From NCBI GenBank assembly GCA_943846595.1, contig OX044355.1, positions 992,001-1,056,000 on the forward strand: a stretch of DNA of 64,000 nucleotides, read 5' to 3'. Below are positions 33,818 to 44,322 of this stretch, one piece after another. Each line of letters begins with the position of its first letter. The first letter of the stretch is position 1. A program made the translations under genes and the position numbers. This DNA comes from an uncultured Polaribacter sp. GTDB taxonomy: Bacteria > Bacteroidota > Bacteroidia > Flavobacteriales > Flavobacteriaceae. Below the pieces are notes generated by a model. That model did not search any database. It was not told the origin of the DNA and saw nothing but the letters and a program-made list of their open reading frames with translations.

Positions 33818-35203
33818 ATGCGTAATCAAGATTTAAATAAGCAAAGGATCATTTCTTCTCAAGGAGAAAAGAAACTGCTTGTTGTTCTTGGTGGAGGAGA
33901 AAGTGGCGTGGGTGCAGCAATTCTTGGAAAACAAAAAGGATTTGAAGTTTTGCTTTCAGACAAAGGACGCGTTGCCCAAAAGTACAAAGATGTTCTTTTG
34001 CAATATCACCTCAATTTTGAGGAAGGAAAACATTCTGAAAATAAAATTTTTAAAGCTTCTTTAATTGTAAAAAGCCCTGGAATTCCCGACACGATTCCCT
34101 TGTTATTAAAATTAAAGGAAAAAGGAATCGACGTCATTTCAGAAATAGAGTTTGCCGCAAAGTATACCACTGCAACGCTGGTTGGAATTACGGGTTCTAA
34201 TGGGAAGACTACCACTGCACTTTTAACACAATTTATTTTAAAAAATGCGGGAATAAATAGCGGAATTGCGGGCAATATTGGAGACAGTTTTGCTAAGCAA
34301 GTCGCTACCCAGTCCTTTGAAAATTACGTATTAGAATTAAGTAGTTTTCAGCTAGATGGTATTGTAGATTTTAAATGCCACATCGCCATTATAACAAACA
34401 TTACACCCGATCATTTAGATCGATATGAAGATGATTTTAATAAATATATCGACGCTAAATTTAGAATTACAAAAAATCAAACAGCATCCGATTACTTAAT
34501 CTATGATGCAGATGATGAAACCATAAATACATGGTTGCAAAAGAATAGTACAAAAGCAACTTTAATTCCATTTTCGTTAGAAAAACAATTGGCGTATGGT
34601 GCTTTTATAAAAGATAATAATATCATAATCAATATTAATAAACAAACAATACAGATGCCTATCTCAACTTTATCCGTAAAAGGAAAACACAATACTAAGA
34701 ATGCAATGGCAGCAACGATGGCTGCACAATTATTAAAAGTTCGAAAAGAAGCAATCAAAGAAAGTTTAGAAAACTTTGAAGGTGTCGAGCATCGATTAGA
34801 GCATGTTGCAAAAATAAGAGGCGTAGAATACATTAACGATTCGAAAGCAACTAATGTAAATGCTGCTTTTTATGCTTTGGAGTGTATGGATAAAAATACG
34901 GTGTGGGTTTTAGGGGGTGTTGATAAAGGAAACGATTATTCAGACTTATTACCGCTAGTAAGAGAAAAAGTAAAAGCGATTGTTTGTTTGGGTATTGAAA
35001 ATGATAAAATAAAACAGACGTTTGGCAATGTTGTTGAGATGATTGTTGAAACTGCCGGGGCAGAAGAGGCTGTTAAAGTGGCGCAAAAATTAGCAGAATC
35101 CGGTGAGGCTGTATTACTTTCTCCTGCCTGTGCAAGTTTTGATTTGTTTGATAATTATGAAGACAGAGGACGTCAATTTAAACAGGCGGTAAGAAGTCTT
35201 TAA
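33818..35203 (+). CDS. murD: UDP-MurNAc-L-Ala:D-Glu ligase MurD
   Basis: A 461-residue Mur ligase that adds D-glutamate. The N-terminal Rossmann motif GGGESGVGAA (25-34) and the ATP loop TGSNGKTT (125-132) are typical of MurD. The ATG start gives about 18 residues more than most relatives before LLVVLGGGE. No later ATG exists, but a CTG at residue 20 is preceded by AGGAGAAAAG, so a shorter product is possible. Confidence 0.93.
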   Translation: MRNQDLNKQRIISSQGEKKLLVVLGGGESGVGAAILGKQKGFEVLLSDKGRVAQKYKDVLLQYHLNFEEGKHSENKIFKASLIVKSPGIPDTIPLLLKLKEKGIDVISEIEFAAKYTTATLVGITGSNGKTTTALLTQFILKNAGINSGIAGNIGDSFAKQVATQSFENYVLELSSFQLDGIVDFKCHIAIITNITPDHLDRYEDDFNKYIDAKFRITKNQTASDYLIYDADDETINTWLQKNSTKATLIPFSLEKQLAYGAFIKDNNIIININKQTIQMPISTLSVKGKHNTKNAMAATMAAQLLKVRKEAIKESLENFEGVEHRLEHVAKIRGVEYINDSKATNVNAAFYALECMDKNTVWVLGGVDKGNDYSDLLPLVREKVKAIVCLGIENDKIKQTFGNVVEMIVETAGAEEAVKVAQKLAESGEAVLLSPACASFDLFDNYEDRGRQFKQAVRSL

Positions 35204-35313
35204 AAGAGTTCTTTGTCAGTCGAGAACATTAGATGTATTGTGATTTTTGAATTTTTAGAAATATAAAGTGTTCAATAAAAGTATCGTGTAATTACAAGAA
35301 TTTAAAAAAAGGA

Positions 35314-36498
35314 ATGAAAACCATTTTTCAACATATTAAAGGAGACAAAGCAATTTGGGCAATCGTAACTGTGTTGGCGATATTCTCATTTATGCCAGTC
35401 TTTAGTGCAAGTACAAACTTGGTCTATGTGGTTGGTTCTGGTTCTACATTGGGTCATTTAGCAAAACATATTGCCTTATTAATTATTGGTTTTGGGATTA
35501 TTTATGGAGTACATAAAATACCCTACAGATACTTCTCTGGAGGCTCTGTCATTATGATTCCAATCGTAATTGTTTTATTGGTTTTCACCTTAGCCCAAGG
35601 AACGGTTATTGGAGGAGCAAATGCGAGTAGATGGATTAAGTTTGGCGGTGTTGGTTTTCAGACATCCACATTGGCAAGTGTAGTGCTGTTGGTGTATGTC
35701 GCAAGATATTTAGCTAAAAACAAAGAGAATGTCATTCATTTTAAGGAAAGCCTGTGGCAATTGTGGTTGCCAGTTGCACTTATTTTAATTCTAATTTTAC
35801 CAGCAAATTTTTCGACAACGGCAATTATTTTTACCATGGTGATCATCGTTTGTTTTATAGGAGGTTATCCTATAAAATACATCGGGTATATTCTTGCAAT
35901 CGGCATTACAATTTTATTGTTTTTTGTTTTGGCCGCAAAAGCATTTCCAGATGCGATGCCCAACAGAGTGCAAACCTGGACTAATCGAATCGAAAATTTT
36001 TCAACGCAAGATGGAAAAGAACCCTATCAGGTTGAAAAAGCTAAAATAGCCATAACCACAGGAGGTACACTTGGCTTAGGGCCAGGAAAAAGCGTTCAGA
36101 AGAATTTTTTACCACAGTCCTCCTCAGATTTTATCTATGCAATTATCGTGGAGGAATTTGGTTTGGTCGGTGGATTTGGAGTTGTTTTTGTCTATTTTAT
36201 CTTACTCTTTAGGATTTTTGTCGTGGTCAAAAAAACAAAAACAATTTTCGGGACACTGTTGGTAATCGCAACCGGGCTTCCGATTATTTTTCAAGCAACG
36301 ATAAACATGGCGGTTGCAACAAGTCTTCTTCCTGTTACAGGACAAACACTGCCTTTGATAAGTAGTGGAGGTACTTCTATTTGGATGACTTGTTTTGCGC
36401 TCGGAATGATTTTAAGTGTGAGTGCATCAAAAGAAAAAACAGAAGATGAAATTTTAGATGATAACCCTTTAGATATTTTACATGAAGCAATCGATTAA
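35314..36498 (+). CDS. ftsW: Septal peptidoglycan polymerase FtsW (SEDS family)
   Basis: A 394-residue polytopic SEDS protein with about ten helices. FtsW polymerises glycan strands from lipid II at the septum with FtsI. The SEDS signatures SRWIKFG, the [16 protein letters not shown] block and the final [10 protein letters not shown] are present. A 110-base spacer separates it from murD, and it overlaps murG by 17 bases. Confidence 0.95.
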   Translation: MKTIFQHIKGDKAIWAIVTVLAIFSFMPVFSASTNLVYVVGSGSTLGHLAKHIALLIIGFGIIYGVHKIPYRYFSGGSVIMIPIVIVLLVFTLAQGTVIGGANASRWIKFGGVGFQTSTLASVVLLVYVARYLAKNKENVIHFKESLWQLWLPVALILILILPANFSTTAIIFTMVIIVCFIGGYPIKYIGYILAIGITILLFFVLAAKAFPDAMPNRVQTWTNRIENFSTQDGKEPYQVEKAKIAITTGGTLGLGPGKSVQKNFLPQSSSDFIYAIIVEEFGLVGGFGVVFVYFILLFRIFVVVKKTKTIFGTLLVIATGLPIIFQATINMAVATSLLPVTGQTLPLISSGGTSIWMTCFALGMILSVSASKEKTEDEILDDNPLDILHEAID

Positions 36499-37576
36499 CA
36501 TATTAATTTCTGGTGGTGGAACGGGCGGACACATATATCCAGCAATTGCGATTGCCAATGAATTAAAACTGCGATACCCAAACGCTAAATTTCTATTTGT
36601 TGGAGCAAAAGACAAAATGGAAATGGAAAAAGTGCCACAAGCAGGATATGAAATTAAAGGATTATGGATCGCAGGAATTCAACGTAGAATTACTTTTAAA
36701 AACCTATTATTTCCTTTTAAATTGTTGAGTAGTTTATTAAAATCGAGAAGAATTATCAAGCAATTTAAACCCAATATTGCCATTGGGACTGGTGGCTTTG
36801 CGAGTGGTCCAGCCTTATTGATGGCTTGCAGAAATAAGATACCAAGTCTTATTCAAGAACAAAACTCATACCCTGGAATTACCAATAAATTATTGGCCAA
36901 GAAGGTCCAAAAAATATGTGTCGCCTATGATCATTTAGAACGGTTTTTCCCTGCCGATAAAATTTTAAAAACAGGCAATCCTGTACGTCAAGATTTGTTA
37001 CTAATTCATACGAAAAGAGACGCCTCTCTTTCTCTCTTTAATCTAGACAAAAACAAGAAGACTGTTTTAGTATTAGGGGGCAGTCTTGGGGCCAGAAGAG
37101 TGAATGAGTTGGTTGAAAGTCAATTAGATTTCTTTAAGCAACAAAATCTTCAAGTAATTTGGCAATGTGGTAAACTTTACAATGATACCTATCAGAAATA
37201 CAATGACCTTGCCCATGTGCAGGTGCATTCATTTATCAATCAAATGGGGATGGCATACGCCGCTTCCGACTTTATTATTTCGAGAGCAGGTGCGAGTTCT
37301 GTTTCTGAACTGTGTATTGTTGGTAAACCGGTACTTTTTATTCCTTCTCCAAATGTTGCTGAAGATCATCAAACAAAAAATGCGAAGTCTATCGTAGATC
37401 ATCACGCGGCAATTTTGATCAAAGAAAGTGAATTGGATTCCTTTGCTGTTGTTTTTGAAACCTTATTAAAAGATCAAGGCAAACAACAAAGCCTAATAGA
37501 AAATATAAAAGCATTGGCGTTGCCAAGTGCCACAAGCGATATTGTTAACGAAATTGAAAAGCTCCTAAAGAATTGA
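36482..37576 (+). CDS. murG: Lipid II-forming N-acetylglucosaminyltransferase MurG
   Basis: A 364-residue GT-B glycosyltransferase at the inner face of the membrane that adds GlcNAc to lipid I. The glycine loops [11 protein letters not shown] (near residues 10-20) and [11 protein letters not shown], and the donor-site block [12 protein letters not shown], are all present. Its stop TGA at 37574-37576 overlaps the TTG start of murC. Confidence 0.95.
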   Translation: MKQSINILISGGGTGGHIYPAIAIANELKLRYPNAKFLFVGAKDKMEMEKVPQAGYEIKGLWIAGIQRRITFKNLLFPFKLLSSLLKSRRIIKQFKPNIAIGTGGFASGPALLMACRNKIPSLIQEQNSYPGITNKLLAKKVQKICVAYDHLERFFPADKILKTGNPVRQDLLLIHTKRDASLSLFNLDKNKKTVLVLGGSLGARRVNELVESQLDFFKQQNLQVIWQCGKLYNDTYQKYNDLAHVQVHSFINQMGMAYAASDFIISRAGASSVSELCIVGKPVLFIPSPNVAEDHQTKNAKSIVDHHAAILIKESELDSFAVVFETLLKDQGKQQSLIENIKALALPSATSDIVNEIEKLLKN

Positions 37577-38925
37577 ATTTAAAAAACATACATAATGTCT
37601 ATTTTGTAGGAATTGGAGGCATCGGAATGAGCGCGATTGCACGCTACTTCGCTGTCAATAAGAAGCAGGTTGCTGGTTATGATAATACGCCTTCAAAAAA
37701 TACAAATTCATTAGAAGATATTGGCATAGCCATTCATTTTGAAGCGGCTGTCAAAAATATTCCATTGCCTTTTTTAAATAAGAAAACAACATTGGTTGTT
37801 TATACGCCTGCGATTCAAAAAACGCATGTAGAACTTAATTACTTTTTTCAAAACGATTTTACGGTGTTAAAAAGAGCAGAAGTTTTGGGGTATATCACTA
37901 AAAACACATTTTGCCTTGCCGTTGCAGGAACTCATGGTAAAACAACGACTTCAGCTATTTTGGGGCACATTATGCAGCCGAATTTAGCAACTTCTTTTTT
38001 AGGTGGAATTGCAGAGAACTACCATTCTAATTTAATTTTAGGAGAAGATAAAGTAACGGTTGTAGAAGCCGATGAGTTTGATCGTTCTTTTTTACAATTG
38101 TCTCCAGATATTGCCTGTATTACCTCGATGGATTCGGATCATCTTGATATTTATGAAAACTCAGAGGCTCTAGATGCCACTTTTAGCGCTTTTGCTGAGA
38201 AGGTTTCTCAAACTTTAATTGTTGCCAAAGGACTTCCTTTGGAAGGGCTTACCTATGGTATTGATGCCGCAGCAGATTATAATGCTTATAATCTTGAAAT
38301 TGAAAGCGGCAAATATATCTTTGACGTACAAACACCTTCAAGAAAAATAGAGAATATTGTTTTTCACCTTCCTGGAAAACACAATGTAATGAATGCACTT
38401 GCAGCACTTGCAATGGCAGACGTTTATGGGATTTCTTTGGATGAAATAAAAGAAAGTTTAGCCAGTTTTAAAGGGGTGCAAAGAAGGTTTTCATATCGAA
38501 TCAAAACGCCCAATTTTGTTTTGATTGATGATTATGCACATCATCCAACAGAAATTGAAGCTGTAGAAAATTCAGTTAGAGAAATGTATCCAAATAAAAA
38601 GGTTTTGGTAATTTTTCAACCTCATTTATTTTCTAGAACAAGAGATTTTGTCGAAGATTTTGCGAAAGTGTTATCAAAATTTGATGAAATCGCTTTATTG
38701 GGTATTTATCCAGCAAGAGAATTGCCTATAGAGGGAGTAAATTCAAGTTGGCTATTTGGCAAAATTACCAACACGCATAAAAAGTTGGTTCAAAAAAATA
38801 ATTTAGTAAAAGTTATTAAAAATTCATCCGCAGAAGTGGTCGTCATGATGGGGGCAGGTGATATAGGTGCTGCCGTAAATGAAGTAACAAATGAGTTGTT
38901 AAAGTATCAAGAAAATGAAGTTTAA
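37573..38925 (+). CDS. murC: UDP-MurNAc:L-alanine ligase MurC, TTG start
   Basis: A 450-residue Mur ligase that adds the first amino acid (L-Ala). The N-terminal motif [11 protein letters not shown] (13-23) and ATP loop GTHGKTT (119-125) are present, with [10 protein letters not shown] in the C-terminal domain. The start is a TTG that overlaps the murG stop in the form TTGA, giving the expected N-terminus ([15 protein letters not shown]). It overlaps ftsQ by 11 bases. Confidence 0.95.
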   Translation: MNLKNIHNVYFVGIGGIGMSAIARYFAVNKKQVAGYDNTPSKNTNSLEDIGIAIHFEAAVKNIPLPFLNKKTTLVVYTPAIQKTHVELNYFFQNDFTVLKRAEVLGYITKNTFCLAVAGTHGKTTTSAILGHIMQPNLATSFLGGIAENYHSNLILGEDKVTVVEADEFDRSFLQLSPDIACITSMDSDHLDIYENSEALDATFSAFAEKVSQTLIVAKGLPLEGLTYGIDAAADYNAYNLEIESGKYIFDVQTPSRKIENIVFHLPGKHNVMNALAALAMADVYGISLDEIKESLASFKGVQRRFSYRIKTPNFVLIDDYAHHPTEIEAVENSVREMYPNKKVLVIFQPHLFSRTRDFVEDFAKVLSKFDEIALLGIYPARELPIEGVNSSWLFGKITNTHKKLVQKNNLVKVIKNSSAEVVVMMGAGDIGAAVNEVTNELLKYQENEV

Positions 38926-39640
38926 AAAAGTATTAAAATATTTGTTTTTCATACTGTTGGTAATAAGTTTGAGCCTCTTGTATTCTTTTGCTTCTGAGCG
39001 AAATTTGCAAAAAAAAGTAAAGGATATCAAGATTGAATTTTTGGGTGAAAACACTAATTTTTTGACAATTTCAATGGTTGATAAATTGTTAATACAAAAT
39101 TCAAAAACAGTAAGAAACTTAAAGAAATCTGTGATAGATTTATATGGTTTAGAAGATCAAGTAAATAAGAATCCATATGTAGCGGAATCTTCCGTTTTTA
39201 TGCACATAAATGGAACCATAAAAACGATTGTAAAACAACGTTCTCCAATCGCAAGAGTGCTACATGAAGATACTTCTTATTACATTGATAAACAAGGTGT
39301 AAAAATACCTTTATCCCTGATCCATTCAGCAAGAGTTTTGTTGATTTCAGGGGTTGATACATCGGAAGACTTTATAGAAATCATTGCATTGGTCACCACC
39401 ATTTTAGACGATGATTTTTTGAAGAAAGAGATTGTAGAAATTCATAAATTAGACAACGAAGAGTATCAATTCTCCGTTCGCAGTGGAAATTATAAAATCG
39501 ATTTTGGTAAATTAATCAACATTGATATAAAATTTAAGAAATTAAAAGCGTTCTATAACAAAGCTTTTTTAGACAAAACAATACACGAGTATAAAACGAT
39601 TAACGTAAAATTTCACAACCAAGTTGTGTGTACAAAATAA
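38915..39640 (+). CDS. ftsQ: Division protein FtsQ
   Basis: A 241-residue bitopic membrane protein: short cytoplasmic start, one helix (about 7-24), then a periplasmic region with the POTRA-like part (about 30-105) including NKNPYVAESSVFMHINGTIKTIVKQRSPIAR, typical of FtsQ. It links FtsL/B to the divisome. Poorly conserved in sequence, but its place between murC and ftsA is decisive. Confidence 0.9.
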   Translation: MKFKKVLKYLFFILLVISLSLLYSFASERNLQKKVKDIKIEFLGENTNFLTISMVDKLLIQNSKTVRNLKKSVIDLYGLEDQVNKNPYVAESSVFMHINGTIKTIVKQRSPIARVLHEDTSYYIDKQGVKIPLSLIHSARVLLISGVDTSEDFIEIIALVTTILDDDFLKKEIVEIHKLDNEEYQFSVRSGNYKIDFGKLINIDIKFKKLKAFYNKAFLDKTIHEYKTINVKFHNQVVCTK

Positions 39641-39646
39641 ATCAGA

Positions 39647-40975
39647 ATGGAAAACAATAAATTAGCAGTTGGTTTAGATATTGGTACCACCAAGATTGTT
39701 GCTATGATTGGGCGTAAAAATGAATACGACAAAATTGAAGTTTTGGGTATTGGAAAAGCAAAAAGCCTAGGAGTAAAAAGAGGCGTTGTAAGTAATATCA
39801 CACAAACCATTCAATCGATTCAGCAAGCAGTTGAAGAAGCAGAAAGTGTTTCTGGACAAAAAATTGAAGAAGTAGTTGTAGGGATTGCAGGGCAGCATAT
39901 TCGAAGTTTATATCATTCGGACTATATCACGAGAACCAATGCTGATGAAGTGATTGATGAAAATGATATCGATAATTTAGTCAATCAGGTACATAAATTG
40001 GTTATGCTGCCAGGAGAAGAAATCATACATGTATTACCACAAGAATTTAAAGTGGACTCTCAAGCAGATATTAAAGAACCTATTGGGATGTATGGTGGGC
40101 GTTTGGAGGCCAATTTTCATGTTGTTGTTGGACAAGTATCTTCGATTCGAAATATTGGTCGTTGTGTAAAAAGTGCCGGTTTAGATTTGGCAGACATTAC
40201 CTTAGAACCTTTAGCTTCAGCATCAGCAGTGCTGAGTCAAGAAGAAAAAGAGGCAGGAGTTGCATTGATTGATATTGGAGGAGGTACTACCGATCTGGCT
40301 ATTTTTAAAGACGGAATTATTAGACATACAGCCGTGATTCCTTTTGGAGGGAATGTAATTACAAATGATATTAAAGAAGGCTGTTCTATCATTGAAAAAC
40401 AAGCAGAGTTATTAAAAATAAAATTTGGTTCTGCTTGGCCAGGAGAAAATAAGGAAACCGAAATTGTTTCCATTCCAGGTTTAAGAGGAAGAGAGCCTAA
40501 AGAGATTACCTTAAAGAATTTGTCATATATGATCCATGTAAGAGTTCAAGAAATTATTGAACACGTCTATTTGGAGATCAAAAATTATGGACATGAAACA
40601 CAAAAAGGAAAACTAATTGCAGGAATTGTTTTAACAGGTGGAGGTTCACAACTAAAACATTTACGTCAATTAGTAGAATATATTACAGGAATGGATGCAC
40701 GAATTGGGTATCCAAATGAACATTTAGCAGGAGATTCAGAAGACGCATTATCAAGTCCGTCCTATGCAACCGCCGTAGGATTGTTAATGGAGGGTTTAAG
40801 CAAGCAATCTAAAGAAGAGGAAGCAATGTCGACGATAGAAGAAGAAGTTTCTTCAACCAAAGAGACAACGGTTGAGACTCCAGAAGTTGTTCAAGAGAAA
40901 TCAAAAGACAAAGGCAAATCTTTCTTCGAGAAGTTTACCGCCAGATTAAAAGATTTTTTAGACAACGCTGAATAA
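39647..40975 (+). CDS. ftsA: Division protein FtsA
   Basis: A 442-residue actin-like ATPase that anchors FtsZ to the membrane. Nucleotide-binding blocks are GLDIGTTKIVAMIG (9-22) and ALIDIGGGTTDLAIF. The acidic, poorly conserved tail (about 385-425) ends in a basic-amphipathic stretch (SFFEKFTARLKDFLDN), which is the membrane-targeting sequence. It starts 6 bases after ftsQ. Confidence 0.96.
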   Translation: MENNKLAVGLDIGTTKIVAMIGRKNEYDKIEVLGIGKAKSLGVKRGVVSNITQTIQSIQQAVEEAESVSGQKIEEVVVGIAGQHIRSLYHSDYITRTNADEVIDENDIDNLVNQVHKLVMLPGEEIIHVLPQEFKVDSQADIKEPIGMYGGRLEANFHVVVGQVSSIRNIGRCVKSAGLDLADITLEPLASASAVLSQEEKEAGVALIDIGGGTTDLAIFKDGIIRHTAVIPFGGNVITNDIKEGCSIIEKQAELLKIKFGSAWPGENKETEIVSIPGLRGREPKEITLKNLSYMIHVRVQEIIEHVYLEIKNYGHETQKGKLIAGIVLTGGGSQLKHLRQLVEYITGMDARIGYPNEHLAGDSEDALSSPSYATAVGLLMEGLSKQSKEEEAMSTIEEEVSSTKETTVETPEVVQEKSKDKGKSFFEKFTARLKDFLDNAE

Positions 40976-41038
40976 AAAGGGCCAACCAAACAAGAAGAAA
41001 TTAGGAATAATGAAACAATTTAAAATAGATACGTTATT

Positions 41039-42958
41039 ATGAGCACAGAATTTGATAACATATTATTTGACATGCCAAAAACAAAATCGAATACGATCAA
41101 AGTAATTGGTGTTGGCGGTGGCGGGAGTAACGCTGTAAACCATATGTTTACACAACACATTAAAGGAGTCGACTTTGTAATTTGTAATACAGATTCGCAA
41201 GCATTGGAAAACAGTCCAATTCCGAATAAAATTCAATTAGGTGCAAATTTAACTTCTGGTCTGGGTGCTGGAGCCAACCCAGATGTAGGTGAAAAAGCAG
41301 CACAAGAAAGTATCGAAGAAATTCAGCAAATGTTAAACACACAGACAAAAATGGTGTTTATTACCGCTGGTATGGGGGGAGGAACAGGAACAGGAGCTGC
41401 TCCAATTATTGCTAAAATAGCCAAAGACATGGATATTTTAACTGTAGGAATTGTAACTATGCCTTTTCAGTTTGAAGGAAGAATGCGATCTAAACAAGCC
41501 CAGATTGGGATTGATACTTTACGAAATAACGTAGATTCTTTAATCGTAATCAACAATAATAAATTAAGAGAGGTCTATGGGAACCTTGGCTTTAAAGCAG
41601 GTTTTTCCAAAGCTGATGAAGTATTGTCTACTGCAGCACGTGGTATTGCAGAAGTAATTACACACCACTACAAACAAAATATAGATTTACACGATGCCAA
41701 AACAGTACTTTCTAATAGTGGAACCGCTATTATGGGGTCTGCAAAAGAAGAAGGAACAAACCGAGCAAAAAATGCGATTGTAAAAGCCTTAGATTCTCCA
41801 TTGTTAAATGATAATAAAATTACTGGCGCCAAAAATGTGTTGTTGTTAATTGTTTCCGGAAGCAACGAAGTTACATTAGATGAAATTGGAGAAGTAAATG
41901 ATTATATTCAAACAGAGGCTGGATATGATGCCAATATCATTATGGGAATCGGAGAAGATGATTCTCTTGGAGATGCCATTGCAGTAACCATTGTTGCAAC
42001 TGGTTTTACTGCAGATCAACAAAGTACAATCACCAATACAGAAGTGCGAAAAATTGTACACACCCTAGAAGACGAACAGAAAGCAACCTATAATTTCTCG
42101 GACATACCAATTCAAAAATCATCTGCTTTTGATGCACCATTGTCCAACAAACCTTCTCCTAAAATTGTACACATTTTAGAAGATGAAGTCGAGGAAGTAG
42201 CGCCAAAAATGAACTTAGTTCCAACAACGGAAAGTATTAAAAACACACAAGTTGTTTATGATGAAATTGCGATAGAAACTGTTTCTGAAGACGATTTTAT
42301 CATCACAGAGGTGTCTGTTACAGAAAGTGAAATTATCCCAGAAACTACAGATCCAATGGCACTCCAGGGCGATTTGTTATTTGATTTGCCTTTACATTCT
42401 TATGAAGAAGTTTCACCCACCGAAGAAATTCGTTTTGATCTCAATGCTGTTGAAGAAACAAAAGAAGTTGTCAATGTAAATGAGATTGAAGTTTTTGGTG
42501 CAGAAGAAATTATCTTTGAGAAGAAAGCTCCCGAAACAAGATATGTTTTAGAAGATTTTGATGTACAGCCAACCATTGGGAAAAGTTCTTCAATAACAGC
42601 AAATGCTGTTGAAGAAGAAAGCATGCAGTTTGAATTAAAAACGGGAAGTCCTCAGGTAGAAATTAATGATATAGTAACCGAAAGCGAAGAGGTTTCTCCT
42701 TTAAGTTTGACTATTTCTGAGTTGCAGAAAAGAGCCGAAGAGCGAAGAAAAACAATGAAAGGGTTCAATTATAAGTTTTCAGATCAAATGAATAAAAACA
42801 TTGACGATCTAGAACGAGAACCAGCATTTAAAAGATTGGGTTTAGAGATTGATCTTGTAGATCGATCAATTAGTAACTTGAAAACACCTTTAAGCATTGA
42901 AGACGATACCATTCAATTAAAATCGAATAATTCTTTTCTACACGATAATGTAGATTAA
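41039..42958 (+). CDS. ftsZ: Division protein FtsZ with a very long C-terminal tail
   Basis: A 639-residue tubulin-like GTPase that forms the division ring. The GTP-binding motif GGGTGTG is at 113-119, and the N-terminal GGGGSNAVNHM is at 27-36. The GTPase core ends near residue 330. About 300 more residues are highly acidic and low in complexity, predicted disordered, with a more conserved part near 560-615 (TISELQKRAEERRKTMKGF). E. coli FtsZ has only 383 residues. The end (SFLHDNVD) lacks the usual hydrophobic FtsA-binding peptide form. Last gene of the cluster, with a strong terminator behind it. Confidence 0.95.
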   Translation: MSTEFDNILFDMPKTKSNTIKVIGVGGGGSNAVNHMFTQHIKGVDFVICNTDSQALENSPIPNKIQLGANLTSGLGAGANPDVGEKAAQESIEEIQQMLNTQTKMVFITAGMGGGTGTGAAPIIAKIAKDMDILTVGIVTMPFQFEGRMRSKQAQIGIDTLRNNVDSLIVINNNKLREVYGNLGFKAGFSKADEVLSTAARGIAEVITHHYKQNIDLHDAKTVLSNSGTAIMGSAKEEGTNRAKNAIVKALDSPLLNDNKITGAKNVLLLIVSGSNEVTLDEIGEVNDYIQTEAGYDANIIMGIGEDDSLGDAIAVTIVATGFTADQQSTITNTEVRKIVHTLEDEQKATYNFSDIPIQKSSAFDAPLSNKPSPKIVHILEDEVEEVAPKMNLVPTTESIKNTQVVYDEIAIETVSEDDFIITEVSVTESEIIPETTDPMALQGDLLFDLPLHSYEEVSPTEEIRFDLNAVEETKEVVNVNEIEVFGAEEIIFEKKAPETRYVLEDFDVQPTIGKSSSITANAVEEESMQFELKTGSPQVEINDIVTESEEVSPLSLTISELQKRAEERRKTMKGFNYKFSDQMNKNIDDLEREPAFKRLGLEIDLVDRSISNLKTPLSIEDDTIQLKSNNSFLHDNVD

Positions 42959-42983
42959 TTGTAGAGGTATTCATAATGCATTT

Positions 42984-43011
42984 AAGTCATCTCTAGAGAT
43001 GACTTTTTTTT
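42984..43011 (+). terminator. Terminator of the dcw cluster
   Basis: A perfect 22-base palindrome (42984-43005, half-site AAGTCATCTCT) runs straight into a T tract ending at 43011. It lies 26 bases after the ftsZ stop. Confidence 0.88.
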
Positions 43012-43058
43012 GATTTAACACCGACACCGCTATGAGTGACTTTATTTCTGTGTCTCAT

Positions 43059-43090
43059 AAAAAAACCTTCAGTAGCCTGAAGGTTTTTTT
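43059..43090. terminator. Bidirectional terminator after the aminotransferase gene
   Basis: A 14-bp stem (43059-43072 with 43077-43090; core ACCTTCAG/CTGAAGGT) with the tetraloop TAGC, flanked by A and T runs. It ends the minus-strand desaturase-aminotransferase unit and backs up the ftsZ terminator. Confidence 0.88.
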
Positions 43091-43110
43091 AATAGAACAT
43101 GTAAGCTAAT

Positions 43111-44298
43111 TTAGCTTACGGCTTCTTTAATTCGTTGAATCGCTTCTTTTAATTGGACAACAGATGCTGCATAAGACATTCTAATACAGTTTGGAGCACC
43201 AAAAGCATCTCCAGTTACCGTAGCAACATTTGCTTTTTCTAATAATAACAATGAAAAATCATTTGCATTTTCAATTTTCATCCCATGAACTGTTTTTCCA
43301 AAAAAAGCAGAAATATCTGGGAACACATAAAAAGCACCTTCAGGAATGTTTAGTTTAAATCCTTCTATTTCACCCAATAGATCCAATACAAGATCTCTAC
43401 GTGTTTTGAATTCATCTACCATGTATTGTACTTTTTCAACAGGAGCTAAAACGGCAGTAATTGCAGCTCGCTGAGCAATACAATTGGTTCCTGAAGTAAT
43501 TTGTCCTTGCATTTTAGTACATGCTTTTGCAATCCATTGAGGAGCGCCTAAATAGCCAATTCTCCAGCCCGTCATTGCAAATGCTTTTGCCAATCCGTTG
43601 ACGGTAATAGTTCTGTCGAACATGTTTTCAATGGCTGCAAAACTGAACGGTTTTACCCCATAATTGATGTGTTCGTATATTTCGTCAGATAAAATATAAA
43701 TCTGTGGGTGCTTTTCTAAAACAGCTGCCAATGCACGGTATTCCTTTTCGCTGTAAATACTACCACTCGGGTTGTTTGGCGAATTGAAAAAGACCATCTT
43801 TGTTTTTGGCGTAATCGCTGCCTCCAATTGTGCAGGCGTTATTTTAAAATCATCGTCTATGGAAGATGGGATTTCAATAAATTTTGCTTCACACAAAATG
43901 GCAATTGCTGAATAACTCACCCAATACGGTGCAGGAAGTAGTACTTCATCACCTGGGTTCAATAATACTTGTGCTACATTGGCAATCGATTGTTTTGCTC
44001 CCGTAGAAACTACAATTTGATTTGGTTGGTATACCAAATCATTGTCGCGCTTAAACTTTGTGCAAATCGCTTCTTTCAATTCTACATACCCATCTACAGG
44101 TGAATATGAGTTGTAATCTTGGTTGATAGCTTCAATAGCAGCATCTTTAATAAAATCGGGTGTGTTAAAGTCTGGTTCCCCCAAACTCAAACTAATAATA
44201 TCGATTCCTTGTCCTTTTAACTCTCTTGCTTTAGCAGCCATTGCTAAAGTTTGTGAAACAGGTAAACTGCTAATTCTGTCCGATAATGGATGTGTCAT
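43111..44298 (-). CDS. Class I/II PLP aminotransferase, aspartate aminotransferase type
   Basis: A 395-residue PLP enzyme of the bacterial type Ib aspartate aminotransferase group. SLGEPDFNTP (37-46) starts the substrate-closing region, the PLP lysine is in NGLAKAFAMTGWRIGY, and FNSPNNPSGSIYS carries the cofactor-binding Asn. It moves amino groups between aspartate and 2-oxoglutarate, though related substrates such as prephenate are possible. It lies 24 bases after the desaturase gene. Confidence 0.9.
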   Translation of the reverse strand: MTHPLSDRISSLPVSQTLAMAAKARELKGQGIDIISLSLGEPDFNTPDFIKDAAIEAINQDYNSYSPVDGYVELKEAICTKFKRDNDLVYQPNQIVVSTGAKQSIANVAQVLLNPGDEVLLPAPYWVSYSAIAILCEAKFIEIPSSIDDDFKITPAQLEAAITPKTKMVFFNSPNNPSGSIYSEKEYRALAAVLEKHPQIYILSDEIYEHINYGVKPFSFAAIENMFDRTITVNGLAKAFAMTGWRIGYLGAPQWIAKACTKMQGQITSGTNCIAQRAAITAVLAPVEKVQYMVDEFKTRRDLVLDLLGEIEGFKLNIPEGAFYVFPDISAFFGKTVHGMKIENANDFSLLLLEKANVATVTGDAFGAPNCIRMSYAASVVQLKEAIQRIKEAVS

Positions 44299-44322
44299 TT
44301 TTAAAGATAATTGTAGTTGTGC

